A stretch of 64,000 nucleotides of DNA from Microbacterium sp. MYb72 (GCF_002979415.1 NZ_PCOT01000009.1:1-64000); one strand, 5' to 3'; shown: positions 8,217 to 17,480, counted from the stretch's first letter. Numbers and translations are program-made. The notes: generated from the letters alone by a model not told the origin.

Positions 8217-8298
8217 TCGTCTCGCCGCGCTCGCTCAACGACCGGCGGGGCGCGGGCCCTGCCCCGGTCGTTGAGCGAGGAGCGCAGCGACGAGACGA
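8217..8298. repeat. long imperfect palindrome (REP-like / terminator)
   Basis: The left arm at 8217-8245 (TCGTCTCGCCGCGCTCGCTC at its start) pairs with the right arm at 8264-8298 (ending GCGACGAGACGA), with a GC-rich loop of about 18 bases. The arm text reads as the GCTCAACGACC type that I associate with dispersed intergenic repeats in related genomes. It sits directly after the export operon and before the MFS promoter. It can serve as a transcription stop and is probably one of many genomic copies. Confidence 0.6.
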
Positions 8299-8318
8299 AA
8301 CGACGCCTCTCGCGTATG

Positions 8319-8367
8319 TAGTTGACCTATCTCAACCATTCGGCGTATAGTTGACGAAGTTCAACTA
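8319..8367 (+). promoter_or_regulatory. MFS promoter with two MarR-type operators
   Basis: A near-consensus promoter reads TTGACC (8322-8327), an 18-base spacer, then TATAGT (8346-8351). Two palindromes cover it. TAGTTGA-N6-TCAACCA at 8319-8338 is imperfect and overlaps the -35 box. TAGTTGA-N6-TCAACTA at 8348-8367 is perfect and overlaps the -10 box. Their centres are 29 bp apart. The co-transcribed MarR-family gene at 10121 is the obvious ligand-responsive repressor, so the unit probably controls itself. Confidence 0.75.
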
Positions 8368-8424
8368 TCTCGTGCGCGCCAGAGCTGTCGCAGCATCCCC
8401 CTCCGACTGCGAAAGGCCTTCTGC

Positions 8425-10134
8425 ATGACCACGGATTCTCCCGCCGGAATGACGCACCGCCAGGTGCTCGAAGCCCTCACCGGGCTCCTTCTCGGCATGT
8501 TCGTCTCGATGATCGCCGGCACGGTGGTCTCCACCTCGATGCCCGTCATCGTCCACGATCTCGGCGGCGACCAGGCCGCCTACACCTGGGTGATCACCTC
8601 CACGCTGCTCACCACGGCGATCTCGACCCCGATCTGGGGCAAGCTCGCCGACCTCTTCAACCGCAAGCTGCTGATCCAGATCGCGATCGTGATCTTCGTG
8701 CTCGCGACCGCCGCCGCGGGTTTCGCGCAGGACACCGGCATGCTCATCGCCTTCCGCGCCGTGCAGGGACTCGGCGCCGGCGGCCTCGCCGCCCTCAGCC
8801 AGGTCATCATGGCCGACATCATCAGCCCGCGCGAACGCGGCCGCTACATGGGCCTGTTCGGCGCGGTCATGGCCGTCGCCACCGTCGGCGGACCGCTGCT
8901 CGGCGGCTGGATCACCGACAGCATCAACTGGCGCTGGAACTTCTTCGTCGCACTGCCCTTCGCCGTCGCGGCCCTGATCATCCTGCAGAAGACCCTCCAC
9001 ATCAAGGCCGAGCGCACCCGCAAGGTCTCGGTCGACTACGTCGGCATCGTGCTGCTCTCCGCCGCCGTCTCGCTCCTGCTGATCTGGATCACCAACGCCG
9101 GCACGAACTTCGACTGGTGGGGCATCGAGACGATCCTCATGATCGGCGGGGTCCTCCTCGCGACGATCCTGTTCATCATCGTCGAGCTCAAGGTGCGCGA
9201 GCCGCTCATCCCGCTGACGCTGTTCCGCGGACGCACCTTCACCCTCTCCGTGCTCGCCTCGATCTCCATCGGCGTCGCGATGTTCGGCACCTCCGTCTAC
9301 CTCGCGCAGTACATGCAGCTCTCGCGCGGAGCCTCGCCCACCGAGGCCGGTCTCATGACGCTGCCGATGATGGCGGGACTCCTCATCTCGTCGATGGTCG
9401 TCGGTCAGCTCGTGACCCGCTACGGAAAGTGGAAGGGCTACCTGATCCTCGGCTCCGTGCTGCTGATCGCCGGCTCCTCCCTGCTCTCGACGCTGCACTA
9501 CGACACGAACTTCGCGCTCGTCTCCGTCTACATGTTCCTCACCGGCGCCGGCGTCGGCATGACGATGCAGAACCTCGTGCTCATCGTGCAGAACGTCGCC
9601 AAGCCCACGGAGATCGGCGTCGCCTCCTCCGGCGTCACCTTCTTCCGCAGCCTCGGCGGCACCATCGGCGTCTCGGTCATGGGCGCCTTCCTCGCGAACA
9701 AGATCACCGATCTGTTCACGAACGGCAAGGAAGACCTGATGGCCGCGATCGCCCAGACCGGCGACAAGGCGCAGGAGGTCGCCACCGCGCTCAGCAGCGG
9801 CACGGTTCCCGAAGTGCGTCTGCTCCCCGAGCCCGTGCGCTCCCTGGTCGAGGACTTCTACGCCCAGGCGATCTCGCACGCATTCCTCATCGGCATCCCT
9901 CTGGCCGTGCTGAGCCTGATCGCGATCCTGTTCCTCCCGAACAGGCCGCTGACCCGCATGACGACCAGCGAGCGCGCCAAGGCGGAGGCCGGCTCCGACG
10001 ACGAGCACCGTGTCGTGGAGGAGGCCGCCGACGTCGCGATCGCCGACGCCGAGGCTCTCGCGGGCGCTCCGACCGGTACAGTGCAGGTTGTGTCCCACCG
10101 CACCGGCGAAGCAGCATCCGATGGCAGAGTCTGA
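8425..10134 (+). CDS. MFS multidrug exporter, DHA2 (EmrB/QacA) family
   Basis: 569-residue inner-membrane proton-drug antiporter. Fourteen hydrophobic segments can be followed, and the length fits the 14-TM DHA2 family. Family features include LAD(L)FNRK in the loop after TM2, GLGAGGLAALSQV near residue 111, and the TM5 antiporter motif GPLLGGWITD near residue 155. The C-terminal tail of about 60 residues is charged and cytosolic. GAAAGG seven bases upstream supports the ATG. Its 3' end overlaps the MarR gene by 14 bp. It probably exports toxic compounds sensed by that regulator; the substrate is unknown. Confidence 0.9.
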   Translation: MTTDSPAGMTHRQVLEALTGLLLGMFVSMIAGTVVSTSMPVIVHDLGGDQAAYTWVITSTLLTTAISTPIWGKLADLFNRKLLIQIAIVIFVLATAAAGFAQDTGMLIAFRAVQGLGAGGLAALSQVIMADIISPRERGRYMGLFGAVMAVATVGGPLLGGWITDSINWRWNFFVALPFAVAALIILQKTLHIKAERTRKVSVDYVGIVLLSAAVSLLLIWITNAGTNFDWWGIETILMIGGVLLATILFIIVELKVREPLIPLTLFRGRTFTLSVLASISIGVAMFGTSVYLAQYMQLSRGASPTEAGLMTLPMMAGLLISSMVVGQLVTRYGKWKGYLILGSVLLIAGSSLLSTLHYDTNFALVSVYMFLTGAGVGMTMQNLVLIVQNVAKPTEIGVASSGVTFFRSLGGTIGVSVMGAFLANKITDLFTNGKEDLMAAIAQTGDKAQEVATALSSGTVPEVRLLPEPVRSLVEDFYAQAISHAFLIGIPLAVLSLIAILFLPNRPLTRMTTSERAKAEAGSDDEHRVVEEAADVAIADAEALAGAPTGTVQVVSHRTGEAASDGRV

Positions 10135-10585
10135 GTCCTCTGAGGCGCGGGCCGTCGCGGTCCGCGCCCTCGAGGCGGAGTTCAGCGAGCTCATCACGAA
10201 CTTCCGTCGGGTGCTCCTGGAGAACGCGAACCGGGTCAGTCCGGGCATGCTCCCCGGCGCGTACAAGACGCTGACCACGATCGCCCGGTGCGAGCAGGTC
10301 ACGGTGTCGACGCTCGCGGAGCGGATGCTGTCGGACAAGGGCCAGGTGAGCCGCACGGTGCGCGAGCTGGAGGGCCTCGGACTCGTCGAGCGCTCCGCCG
10401 ACCCGAGCGACGGCCGCTCCTTCCTGCTGCGGCTCACCCCGCACGGGGAGGAACGTCTCGCCCAGGCCCGGCTGCCGCAGGAGGGCCTGCTCATGACGAC
10501 GCTCACCGACTGGAGCGTCACGGACATCGACAACCTCACGCACCTGCTGCACGCTCTGGTCTCGGGCGCGACGCCGAACCGCTAG
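10121..10585 (+). CDS. MarR-family transcriptional regulator of the MFS exporter
   Basis: 154-residue winged-helix DNA-binding protein. The helix-turn-helix spans roughly residues 52-80 (STLAERMLSDKGQVSRTVRE), followed by the wing DPSDGRSFLLRLT, where the Asp-X-Arg pair typical of MarR wings is visible. The terminal helices would form the dimer. The ATG at 10121 lies inside the exporter's 3' end, so the pair is one operon. It probably binds the two TAGTTGA palindromes at 8319-8367 and represses both genes until a drug-like ligand binds. Its last four bases overlap the convergent lysG-like gene. Confidence 0.85.
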   Translation: MAESESSEARAVAVRALEAEFSELITNFRRVLLENANRVSPGMLPGAYKTLTTIARCEQVTVSTLAERMLSDKGQVSRTVRELEGLGLVERSADPSDGRSFLLRLTPHGEERLAQARLPQEGLLMTTLTDWSVTDIDNLTHLLHALVSGATPNR

Positions 10586-11451
10586 CCGAGCACCCGACCG
10601 GCCTCGGCGGCGATCTCGGCCGCGATCGTGTCGAGCAGCGTGCTGCGCAGGTTCCACTGCTGCCAGTACAGCCGCACGCGCAGCGTCGGGCCTCCGAGCG
10701 GGACCAGCCCGTGCGCGCCCTGCAGCAGCGGGAGCATCCCCCAGCCGAGGCCGAACTCCACCGCGAGGGCGTAGTCGTGCGAGGCGGGCACGTAGTGCCG
10801 CGGCACCGACTGATGCGAGACCTTCATCGCTCTGAGCCACTCGTGCTGCAGGGTGTCCCTGCGGTCGAAGTCCACGAACGGCGCCGCGCCGAGCGCGTCC
10901 CGGGTGACTCCCTCGGGGAACCAGCGGGCGGCGAAAGAGGGTTCGGCCATCGCCCGGTACTCGAGCACGCCGAGCGGCGACACCGAGCATCCGGCGACGG
11001 GGGCCTCCTCGCTCGTGACCGCAGCCATGACGGCGCCCGACTCCAGCAGGCGAGCGGTGAAGTTCTGATCGTCGCGATGCAGGTCGAAGTCGATCGCGTG
11101 CTCCGCCGACAGCCGGGCGAGCGGCGGCAGGAACCAGGTCGCCATCGAGTCGGCGTTCACGGCCAGCGGGATGCTGATGCGCGCGCCCTCCTCGTCGAGG
11201 CCGAGTCCCGAGAGCGCGTCGTGCTCCAGCAGCGCGACCTGGCGGGCGAGGCGCACGACCGCCTCACCGGCCTCGGTGAGCTGCACGGGCTTCGTGCGCA
11301 CCACGAGCACCCGCCCCAGCTGCTGCTCCAGCGTCTTCAGCCGCTGGCTCACGGCGGAGGGCGTGATCCGCAGTCGTCGGGATGCCGCATCGAGCGTGCC
11401 CTCGTCGGCCACCGCCGCGACGGTGGCCGCCAGTTCGGGATCGATTCGCAT
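10582..11451 (-). CDS. lysG: LysR-family regulator, LysG/ArgP type
   Basis: 289-residue LysR-type regulator. The N-terminal helix-turn-helix covers about residues 18-40 (TLDAASRRLRITPSAVSQRL), followed by the family linker TLEQQLGR and a two-lobed effector-binding domain. The partner gene, the LysE exporter, is divergent across a 71-bp gap, the classic lysG-lysE arrangement. In Corynebacterium LysG activates lysE when lysine, arginine or histidine accumulates. The same control is likely here, with the binding site in 11452-11522, where I see no strong palindrome. The 3' end overlaps the convergent MarR gene by 4 bp. Confidence 0.87.
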   Translation of the reverse strand: MRIDPELAATVAAVADEGTLDAASRRLRITPSAVSQRLKTLEQQLGRVLVVRTKPVQLTEAGEAVVRLARQVALLEHDALSGLGLDEEGARISIPLAVNADSMATWFLPPLARLSAEHAIDFDLHRDDQNFTARLLESGAVMAAVTSEEAPVAGCSVSPLGVLEYRAMAEPSFAARWFPEGVTRDALGAAPFVDFDRRDTLQHEWLRAMKVSHQSVPRHYVPASHDYALAVEFGLGWGMLPLLQGAHGLVPLGGPTLRVRLYWQQWNLRSTLLDTIAAEIAAEAGRVLG

Positions 11452-11522
11452 AGTAAGTGATGCTAATGGTTCACAAGGAATCTTCGCTGGTGCTTTCGCT
11501 TGCGCGTTCGTAGCGTGGAACC

Positions 11523-12176
11523 ATGCTCACCGTGCTCGCCGGTCTCGGACTCGGCCTCTCCCTCATCGTCGCCATCGGCGCCCAGAACGTGTTCGTGCTG
11601 CGTCAGGGCATCCGCCGAGAGCACGTGCTGGCGGTCGTCATCATCTGCGCCGCCTCCGACGCCGCCCTCATCGCCGCCGGCGTCGCGGGTCTCGGCTTCG
11701 TGATCTCGGCGGCGCCGTGGCTCGTCGTCGTCGCGCGGTGGGCCGGAGCCCTGTTCCTGCTGGCCTACGGTCTGCTCGCGGCCCGTCGAGCCTGGCGCGG
11801 CGGCGAGCACCTCACCGTGGACGAACCGGGCGCCGCGGCATCCGGCTCCGACGCCGGCCCCACCACGCTCACCCGGACCCGGCTCGCACCCGTGGCGCTC
11901 ACCACTCTGGCCCTCACCTGGCTGAACCCGCACGTCTACCTCGACACGGTGCTGATGCTCGGCTCGATCGCCGCCACGCACGGCGAGCAGCGGTGGCTGT
12001 TCGCGGCGGGGGCCATCGCGGCCAGCATCCTGTGGTTCACCGCCCTTGGCTTCGGCGCGCGCTATCTCGGACGCTGGCTGCGCACAGCGCGGTCCTGGCG
12101 CATCCTCGACGGCGTGATCGCGGTCGTGATGATCGCGCTGGCCGTCTCGCTCGTGCTGCCCGTCCTGGGCGGCTGA
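11523..12176 (+). CDS. lysE: L-lysine/L-arginine exporter LysE
   Basis: 217-residue inner-membrane exporter of basic amino acids, LysE/RhtB superfamily. The N-terminal signature GLGLSLIVAIGAQNVFVLRQG (residues 5-25) is characteristic of LysE proper. TWLNPHVYLDTV around residue 136 carries the conserved Asn-Pro of the superfamily. Five or six membrane segments fit the family. It prevents toxic build-up of lysine or arginine, for example from peptides. The divergent LysG-type regulator is the expected activator. Confidence 0.92.
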   Translation: MLTVLAGLGLGLSLIVAIGAQNVFVLRQGIRREHVLAVVIICAASDAALIAAGVAGLGFVISAAPWLVVVARWAGALFLLAYGLLAARRAWRGGEHLTVDEPGAAASGSDAGPTTLTRTRLAPVALTTLALTWLNPHVYLDTVLMLGSIAATHGEQRWLFAAGAIAASILWFTALGFGARYLGRWLRTARSWRILDGVIAVVMIALAVSLVLPVLGG

Positions 12177-12219
12177 CGCGCAGTCTCCACTTCGGATTCC
12201 ACCGGCCGCGCAGAAGGCT

Positions 12220-12303
12220 CCGGTCGCGAACTCGGCTCCGAAACCAGCCTCAGCTCGACCAGGTTTGCGACCGGAACGCGACGCGGTTTGCGACCGGAAC
12301 GCG
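12220..12303. repeat. 19-bp tandem-like repeat and stem-loop between convergent genes
   Basis: GGTTTGCGACCGGAACGCG occurs at 12262-12280 and exactly again at 12285-12303, four bases apart. CCGGTCGCGAA at 12220-12230 pairs with TTTGCGACCGG at 12264-12274 with one mismatch, giving a hairpin with a 33-base loop. The block lies between the 3' ends of lysE and the ABC ATPase gene and may stop transcription from both sides. Confidence 0.55.
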
Positions 12304-12304
12304 G

Positions 12305-13087
12305 TCAGGCGCCGTCGAGGGGGCGCAGGATGCGCGTCAGGAACCGCTGCGTGCGCTCCTCGCGGGGAGCCCCGAACACCTCGGCCGGCGGCCCCTCCTC
12401 CACGACGACGCCGCCGTCCATGAACAGCACGTGATCGGCGGCCTCGCGGGCGAAGCTCAGCTCGTGCGTGACGACGACCATGCTCCATCCCTCGTCGGCG
12501 AGCTCCTTGATGACCAGGAGCACCTCGCCGACCAGCTCCGGGTCGAGCGCGCTGGTCGGCTCGTCGAACAGCAGGAGATCGGGCTTGAGGGCGAGAGCGC
12601 GCACGATGCCGACGCGCTGCTGCTGCCCGCCGGAGAGCTGGTGCGGGCGGGCGTCCGCCTTGTCTTCGAGACCCACGCGAGCGAGCAGGACCCTGGCCTC
12701 GGCGATCGCCTCCGCCTTCGGGCGCCCCTGCACCCGCCACGGCCCCTCGATCACGTTCTCCAGCACCGTGAGGTGCGGGAAGAGGTTGTGGTGCTGGAAC
12801 ACCATCGCCGAGCGGTCCCGCAGTGCGAACCTCAGCTTCTGCGGAACCTTCGAGGAGAAGTCGACCTCTGGCCCGCCGTCGACGAGGATCGTGCCCCCGT
12901 CGGGCGTCTCGAGTCCGTTCAGCGAGCGAAGCACGGTCGTCTTGCCCGATCCGCTCGGACCGATCAGGACGACGACCTCGCCGCGGTGCAGCGTGAGGTC
13001 GATGCCCCGGAGCACCTCGTTGTCGCCGAACCGCTTGTACAGCTGCGATGCGGCGAGAAGGGGCGTGGATCCGCTAGTGCGCGACAC
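12305..13087 (-). CDS. amino-acid ABC transporter ATP-binding protein (GlnQ/TcyC-like)
   Basis: 260-residue cytosolic ATPase powering the importer encoded upstream. Walker A is [18 protein letters not shown] near residues 38-55. The Q-loop lies in [19 protein letters not shown], the ABC signature is [15 protein letters not shown], Walker B is [13 protein letters not shown], and the switch histidine is in VVVTHEL. This is the polar-amino-acid uptake subfamily. The GTG start overlaps the permease gene by 14 bp. Order on the minus strand is binding protein, permease, ATPase, a complete three-gene importer. Confidence 0.92.
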   Translation of the reverse strand: MSRTSGSTPLLAASQLYKRFGDNEVLRGIDLTLHRGEVVVLIGPSGSGKTTVLRSLNGLETPDGGTILVDGGPEVDFSSKVPQKLRFALRDRSAMVFQHHNLFPHLTVLENVIEGPWRVQGRPKAEAIAEARVLLARVGLEDKADARPHQLSGGQQQRVGIVRALALKPDLLLFDEPTSALDPELVGEVLLVIKELADEGWSMVVVTHELSFAREAADHVLFMDGGVVVEEGPPAEVFGAPREERTQRFLTRILRPLDGA

Positions 13088-13748
13088 GACTGTCGAGCCT
13101 CCTCTCGAGGGCGCCCTGCCCGAAGGACAGGACGAGGCAGAACACCCAGTAGACGAGCGCGGCGGCGAGGTAGAGCGCCATGAACTCGTAGGTCGTCGAG
13201 GCGATCTGCTGCGCGACCTTGAACAGCTCGGTCACGAGGATGAGAGACGCCAGCGATGTGTCCTTCACCAGCGAGATGAAGGTGTTGGACAGCGGGGGCA
13301 CCGACACGCGCGCAGCCTGCGGGAGGATGATGCGGGTGAGCGCTCGCGAGCGGTTCATGCCGACCGTGTACGCGGCCTCCCACTGCCCCTTCGGCACCGA
13401 CAGGATCGCGGCCCGCACGATCTCCGCACCGTAGCCGCCGACGTTCAGCGACAGGGCGATGATCGCGCTGGGCCACGGGTCGATCGTGATCCCGATCGAC
13501 GGCATCCCGTAGAAGATGACGAACAGCTGCACGAGCAGCGGCGTCCCGCGGATGACCGAGATGTAGAACCGCGCGGCGTTCGACAGCACCGGATTGACCG
13601 AGATCCGCATCAGCGCGATCCCGACCGCGATCAGCAGTCCGATCGCGAACGAGATCAGCGCGAGCGGCACCGTCACCGTGAGCCCGGCGAGGGCGATCGG
13701 CCCCAGCGAACCCAGGAAGAGCTGCCAGACGCTGTCGGGAGAGTCCAT
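13074..13748 (-). CDS. amino-acid ABC transporter permease (HisMQ/TcyB-like)
   Basis: 224-residue inner-membrane permease of the polar-amino-acid family. About five hydrophobic segments are visible. The loop that contacts the ATPase reads [22 protein letters not shown] near residues 123-144, the conserved EAA motif. [15 protein letters not shown] is the family signature near residue 63. It starts 3 bp after the binding-protein stop on the same strand. With a lipoprotein and a single permease species it would act as a homodimer. Confidence 0.92.
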   Translation of the reverse strand: MDSPDSVWQLFLGSLGPIALAGLTVTVPLALISFAIGLLIAVGIALMRISVNPVLSNAARFYISVIRGTPLLVQLFVIFYGMPSIGITIDPWPSAIIALSLNVGGYGAEIVRAAILSVPKGQWEAAYTVGMNRSRALTRIILPQAARVSVPPLSNTFISLVKDTSLASLILVTELFKVAQQIASTTYEFMALYLAAALVYWVFCLVLSFGQGALERRLDSRVAH

Positions 13749-13751
13749 CGG

Positions 13752-14567
13752 CTACTCGGTGACGTCTTCGCCGAAGTACTTCTTGCTGATCTCCGCCAGC
13801 GTGCCGTCGGCGCGGAGCTCGTCGAGAGCCTTGTCCACGGCGGCGACGAGGGTCTTCTTGTCCTTGGTGAACGCGAAGGCCTGCTTGCCGGCCTCATCGG
13901 TCTCCGCGGCGATCTTCAGCCCGGTGGGACCGTCGGTGGTCTCGTAGTCGAGGAACGTGAGCTTGTCGTTGATGGTCGCGTCCACGCGGCCCTGGCGGAG
14001 CAGCGCGACGGCCTGCGCCCAGCCCTCGACGCCCTCGACCTTCGCCCCCGACTCCGTGGCGAGGTCGTTCCAGTTGCTGGTCAACGACTGAGCCGTGGTC
14101 TTGCCCTTGAGGTCGGCGAAGGAGCTGATCGAGTCGTCATCCTCCTTGACCACGATCACCCCGGGCGACACCGTGTACGGGGTGCTGAAGAGGTACTGCT
14201 TCTCGCGCTCGTCGTTGATGGTGACTTGGTTGGCGATCACGTCGAAGCGACCGGCATCCAGCCCCGCGAAGATCGCATCCCACTGCGTCTCCTGGAACTC
14301 GACCTTGAGACCGAGCTTGTCGCCGACGGCCTGGATGATCTCCACGTCGTAGCCGGTCAGGTCGCCCGTGCCGCCGTCGGCGTGGAAGCTGAACGGGCGG
14401 TAGGTGCCCTCCGTGGCCACCGTGAGGGTGCCGTCCTTCACGAGTCCGAAGTCGGCGCCGTCCGCGCTCGACGAGCTGCTCGACGCCGGTGCGGTGGAGC
14501 CGCTGCAGGCGGTGAGAGCGGATGCTGCGAGGACGAGTGCCGTGACGGCGATGAGGCGACGGGACAT
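13752..14567 (-). CDS. amino-acid ABC transporter substrate-binding lipoprotein, probably cystine
   Basis: 271-residue extracytoplasmic binding protein. The lipobox ALTACSG puts the lipidated cysteine at residue 21. The body is a family-3 periplasmic-binding fold: GTLTVATEGTYRPFSF, then YDVEIIQAVGDKLGLKVEF, then WDAIFAGLDAGRFDVIANQV. This wording is typical of cystine binders such as TcyA/TcyJ (FliY), so L-cystine is the best guess, with other polar amino acids possible. GGAGGGTAAGCAC before the ATG is a good ribosome site. It is the first gene of the importer operon. Confidence 0.85.
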   Translation of the reverse strand: MSRRLIAVTALVLAASALTACSGSTAPASSSSSSADGADFGLVKDGTLTVATEGTYRPFSFHADGGTGDLTGYDVEIIQAVGDKLGLKVEFQETQWDAIFAGLDAGRFDVIANQVTINDEREKQYLFSTPYTVSPGVIVVKEDDDSISSFADLKGKTTAQSLTSNWNDLATESGAKVEGVEGWAQAVALLRQGRVDATINDKLTFLDYETTDGPTGLKIAAETDEAGKQAFAFTKDKKTLVAAVDKALDELRADGTLAEISKKYFGEDVTE

Positions 14568-14702
14568 GTGCTTACCCTCCTGGGTGCGTGAGCGCGGATG
14601 CTGTGCGCGCGTTTTCGAGCGAATCTCACCCTATGCACGAGTCCGCGATATGTCGCATCTCGTGACGTTCCGTGTCGAGGTGCCAGCCTACTCCAGGACG
14701 CA

Positions 14703-14735
14703 GAAGAGCCCCCGCCGTGACGGCGGGGGCTCTTC
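14703..14735 (-). terminator. terminator after rplA
   Basis: A perfect 15-bp stem, GAAGAGCCCCCGCCG at 14703-14717 and its complement at 14721-14735, has a 3-base loop. It lies 16 bases after the rplA stop on the minus strand. There is no clear T-run. It should end the secE-nusG-rplKA transcript before the ABC importer promoter. Confidence 0.75.
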
Positions 14736-14750
14736 GAGAGCGAATCAGGC

Positions 14751-15440
14751 TCAGATGGCGTTGACGTCCAGCGGGATGCCGGGGCCGAACGTGGTCGACA
14801 CCGCACCCTTCTGGATGTAGCGGCCCTTGGAGCTGGACGGCTTGAGGCGGACGATCTCCTCGAGCGCTGCGCCGATGTTCTCGTTCAGCTGCTCAGCGGT
14901 GAAGGACGCCTTGCCGACGACGAAGTGCACGTTGGCGTGCTTGTCGACGCGGAACTCGATCTTTCCGCCCTTGATCTCCTCGACGGCCTTGGCCGTGTTC
15001 GGGGTCACGGTGCCGGTCTTCGGGTTCGGCATGAGTCCACGCGGACCCAGGACCTTTCCGAGACGACCGACCTGGCCCATGAGCTCCGGGGTGGAGACGG
15101 CCGCGTCGAACGCGGTCCAGCCGCCGGCGACCTTCTCGATGAGCTCGGCGCCGCCGACCTCGTCTGCACCAGCGGCGATCGCAGCCTCGGCAGCGGGGCC
15201 GGTGGCGAACACGATGACGCGGGCGGTCTTGCCGGTGCCGTGGGGCAGGATGACGGTGCCGCGCACCATCTGGTCTGCCTTGCGGGGGTCGACCGAGAGC
15301 TTCAGCGCGACCTCGACGGTCGAGTCGAACTTCGACGAGCCGGTCTCCTTCGCCAGGGCGACAGCCTCAGCGGGAGTGTAGAAACGGTCTGCCTCGATCT
15401 TCTCGGCGGCAGCCTTGTAAGCCTTGGACTTGGTAGCCAT
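14751..15440 (-). CDS. rplA: 50S ribosomal protein L1
   Basis: 229-residue primary 23S-rRNA-binding protein of the L1 stalk, also a translational autoregulator in many bacteria. The signature [20 protein letters not shown] (about residues 120-139) is unmistakable, and the length is normal. It follows rplK by 11 bases on the same strand, the usual order rplK-rplA. rplJ-rplL are not downstream here; an ABC importer follows the terminator instead. Confidence 0.97.
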   Translation of the reverse strand: MATKSKAYKAAAEKIEADRFYTPAEAVALAKETGSSKFDSTVEVALKLSVDPRKADQMVRGTVILPHGTGKTARVIVFATGPAAEAAIAAGADEVGGAELIEKVAGGWTAFDAAVSTPELMGQVGRLGKVLGPRGLMPNPKTGTVTPNTAKAVEEIKGGKIEFRVDKHANVHFVVGKASFTAEQLNENIGAALEEIVRLKPSSSKGRYIQKGAVSTTFGPGIPLDVNAI

Positions 15441-15451
15441 GATTATTCTCC

Positions 15452-15883
15452 TCAGCCCTCGACCGTGATGCCCATGGAACGGGCGGTGCCGGCGATGATC
15501 TTCGAGGCGGCCTCGATGTCGTTCGCGTTCAGGTCGGCCTGCTTGGTCTCGGCGATCTGACGGACCTGGTCCTTGGTGATCTTCGCGACCTTGACGGTGT
15601 GCGGGGTGGCAGAGCCCTTCTGGACGCCTGCGGCCTTCTTGATGAGCTCCGCAGCCGGCGGGGTCTTCAGGATGAAGGTGAAGCTGCGGTCCTCGTAGAC
15701 GGTGATCTCCACGGGGATGACGTTGCCACGCTGCGACTCGGTCGCGGCGTTGTACGCCTTGCAGAACTCCATGATGTTGACGCCATGCTGACCGAGCGCG
15801 GGGCCGATCGGCGGCGCCGGGTTGGCTGCACCGGCGTTGATCTGAAGCTTGATCAGGCCGGTCACCTTCTTCTTCGGTGCCAT
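15452..15883 (-). CDS. rplK: 50S ribosomal protein L11
   Basis: 143-residue protein of the GTPase-associated centre of the 50S subunit, contacted by elongation factors and RelA. Typical blocks are [19 protein letters not shown], then [19 protein letters not shown], and [14 protein letters not shown] at the end. I start at the ATG at 15883 because AAAGGAAAG lies just upstream and the family begins with MAPKKK. Longer in-frame starts would add a non-homologous head. The 249-bp gap before it contains the nusG terminator and the rplK promoter. Confidence 0.97.
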
Positions 15884-16086
15884 TCTCTTTCCTTTCGTCG
15901 AATCGGATGCCGAGGCATCCGCTTCTCCCACGGATCCGGCCTCTCCGGATCGTGGTCGTCTGCGCGCACGCCGAAGCGGCACACAAACCACATGAGTCTA
16001 CCCGATGCCGACGCCCATCGCGACTCGACTGCTCCGCCCTCCCCTCGGCCGCGCGCGACCGTGCGGAGAGGATGCCGGCACACGCA

Positions 16087-16118
16087 CGAACGGCCGCCCC
16101 GGAAGGGACGGCCGTTCG
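16087..16118 (-). terminator. terminator after nusG
   Basis: CGAACGGCCG at 16087-16096 pairs perfectly with 16109-16118 across a 12-base loop, 14 bases after the nusG stop. It separates secE-nusG from rplKA, although read-through is common in this locus in other bacteria. Confidence 0.65.
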
Positions 16119-16132
16119 CAGCGAAGCGTATG

Positions 16133-17164
16133 TCAGATCATCTTGGTGACCTGGTCGAACGACAGCTCGACCGGGGTCTCGCGCTCGAAGAGGGAGACGA
16201 GCACCGTGAGCTTGCCGCTCTCGGGCTTGATCTCGCTGATCGAACCGGGAAGACCCGCGAACGAGCCCTCCTTGATCGTGATGGTCTCGCCGACCTCGAA
16301 GTCGACCTCGGCCTGCACGGGGCGTGCGACGGCGAGACCGCCCTTGGCCGCGATGTTCTTGGCGGTCGGGACGTCCTTGACCTCGACGAGCGCCTTCAGC
16401 ATGTTGAAGGCCTCCTCGAAGCGCAGCGGGGTCGGGTTGTGCGCGTTGCCGACGAAGCCGGTGACACCGGGCGTGTGGCGGACGACCGACCAGGTGTCCT
16501 CGTTGAGCTCCATGCGCACCAGCACGTAGCCGGGGATGCGCACGCGGTTGACCATCTTGCGCTGGCCGTTCTTGATCTCGACGACGTCCTCCATCGGGAC
16601 CTCGATCTGGTAGATCTCATCCTCGACCTCGAGCGTCGACTTGCGCTGCTCGATGTTCGCCTTGACCTTGCGCTCGAAGCCGGCGTAGGAGTGGATGACG
16701 TACCACTTGCCGGGGAGCATGCGGAGGTCCATGCGGAAGGCCTCGTACGGGTCCTCCTCGGCATCCTCGTCGGATGCCTCGTCCTCGTCGCCCTGCTCAT
16801 CGTCGGCACCGAGGTCGGGGCCGTCGTAGGGGGTGACCTCCTCGGCCGCAGCGGCCTCGAGGTCGGCGGCCTCCTCGGCCACGGAATCGTTGAGGACCTC
16901 AGCGGCAGCCTCAGACTCAGCCGCTTCGTCCAGGTTGAGAGCGTCGTTCACGATCGCGTCCGCCTCCGGGTCGTCGATGTCGATGTCGTCTGCAGCGCTG
17001 TCGTCGCTCTCGTCCTCATCTTCGATGTGGATGGCGACGTGCTCGGCCGAGGTGACCGAGAACTCCTCCGCTGCGAGGACGTTGCCCTCCTGGGCTTCGT
17101 CCTCCTCGCTGGACTGCTCTGCAGCGGTCGCCCAGTCGGCGTCGTCGGAATAGCGTTCAGACAC
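16133..17164 (-). CDS. nusG: transcription termination/antitermination factor NusG with long acidic N terminus
   Basis: 343-residue NusG, which binds RNA polymerase and couples it to Rho or the ribosome. The NGN domain begins near residue 152 with [17 protein letters not shown] and includes IPGYVLVRM and [10 protein letters not shown]. The KOW domain is at the C terminus ([20 protein letters not shown]). Ahead of it lies an acidic region of about 150 residues, mostly Asp, Glu and Ala, far longer than in E. coli (181 residues total). Such extensions occur in actinobacteria, but this is a long one. GTG start; secE is 40 bases upstream. Confidence 0.95.
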   Translation of the reverse strand: MSERYSDDADWATAAEQSSEEDEAQEGNVLAAEEFSVTSAEHVAIHIEDEDESDDSAADDIDIDDPEADAIVNDALNLDEAAESEAAAEVLNDSVAEEAADLEAAAAEEVTPYDGPDLGADDEQGDEDEASDEDAEEDPYEAFRMDLRMLPGKWYVIHSYAGFERKVKANIEQRKSTLEVEDEIYQIEVPMEDVVEIKNGQRKMVNRVRIPGYVLVRMELNEDTWSVVRHTPGVTGFVGNAHNPTPLRFEEAFNMLKALVEVKDVPTAKNIAAKGGLAVARPVQAEVDFEVGETITIKEGSFAGLPGSISEIKPESGKLTVLVSLFERETPVELSFDQVTKMI

Positions 17165-17204
17165 GTTGTTTCTTCTCCAAGTGTGCGGCCGAAGCCGCGG
17201 GGCA

Positions 17205-17480
17205 TCAGGTGCCGGGAACCCCGAACACCACGTGCGTCAGCCACGCGAACAAGGTGTCCAGTCCGTAGACGATGCCCATGACGATGAGAACGAAGACGAG
17301 CACCACCGCGGTGAACTTGATCAGCTCCTTGCGGGTCGGAGTGACGACCTTGCGGAGCTCAGCGATGACCTGGCGGAGGAACAGGGCGATGCCGCCGAAG
17401 AACCTGGCGAAGAAGCCGCGCTTCTTCTCACGGGTGGCACCGGCCGCGACGACTTCGCCGCGCGGTTCGTCCTGATCCAT
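17205..17480 (-). CDS. secE: preprotein translocase subunit SecE
   Basis: 91-residue membrane clamp of the SecYEG channel. A charged head of about 20 residues precedes the amphipathic helix [19 protein letters not shown] and the invariant block [11 protein letters not shown]. One membrane segment follows (about residues 57-78). This is the single-TM actinobacterial form. It lies between tRNA-Trp and nusG on the same strand, the conserved order. Confidence 0.95.
   Translation of the reverse strand: MDQDEPRGEVVAAGATREKKRGFFARFFGGIALFLRQVIAELRKVVTPTRKELIKFTAVVLVFVLIVMGIVYGLDTLFAWLTHVVFGVPGT

Noticed and set aside
8217-8298. Long palindrome considered as an IS terminal repeat
   Set aside because: No transposase or target duplication is nearby. 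It looks like a dispersed intergenic palindrome acting as a terminator.
14751-15986. Continuous frame that seems to extend rplA through rplK
   Set aside because: rplA and rplK are separate genes in different frames, each with its own start and ribosome site. No frameshift is needed.
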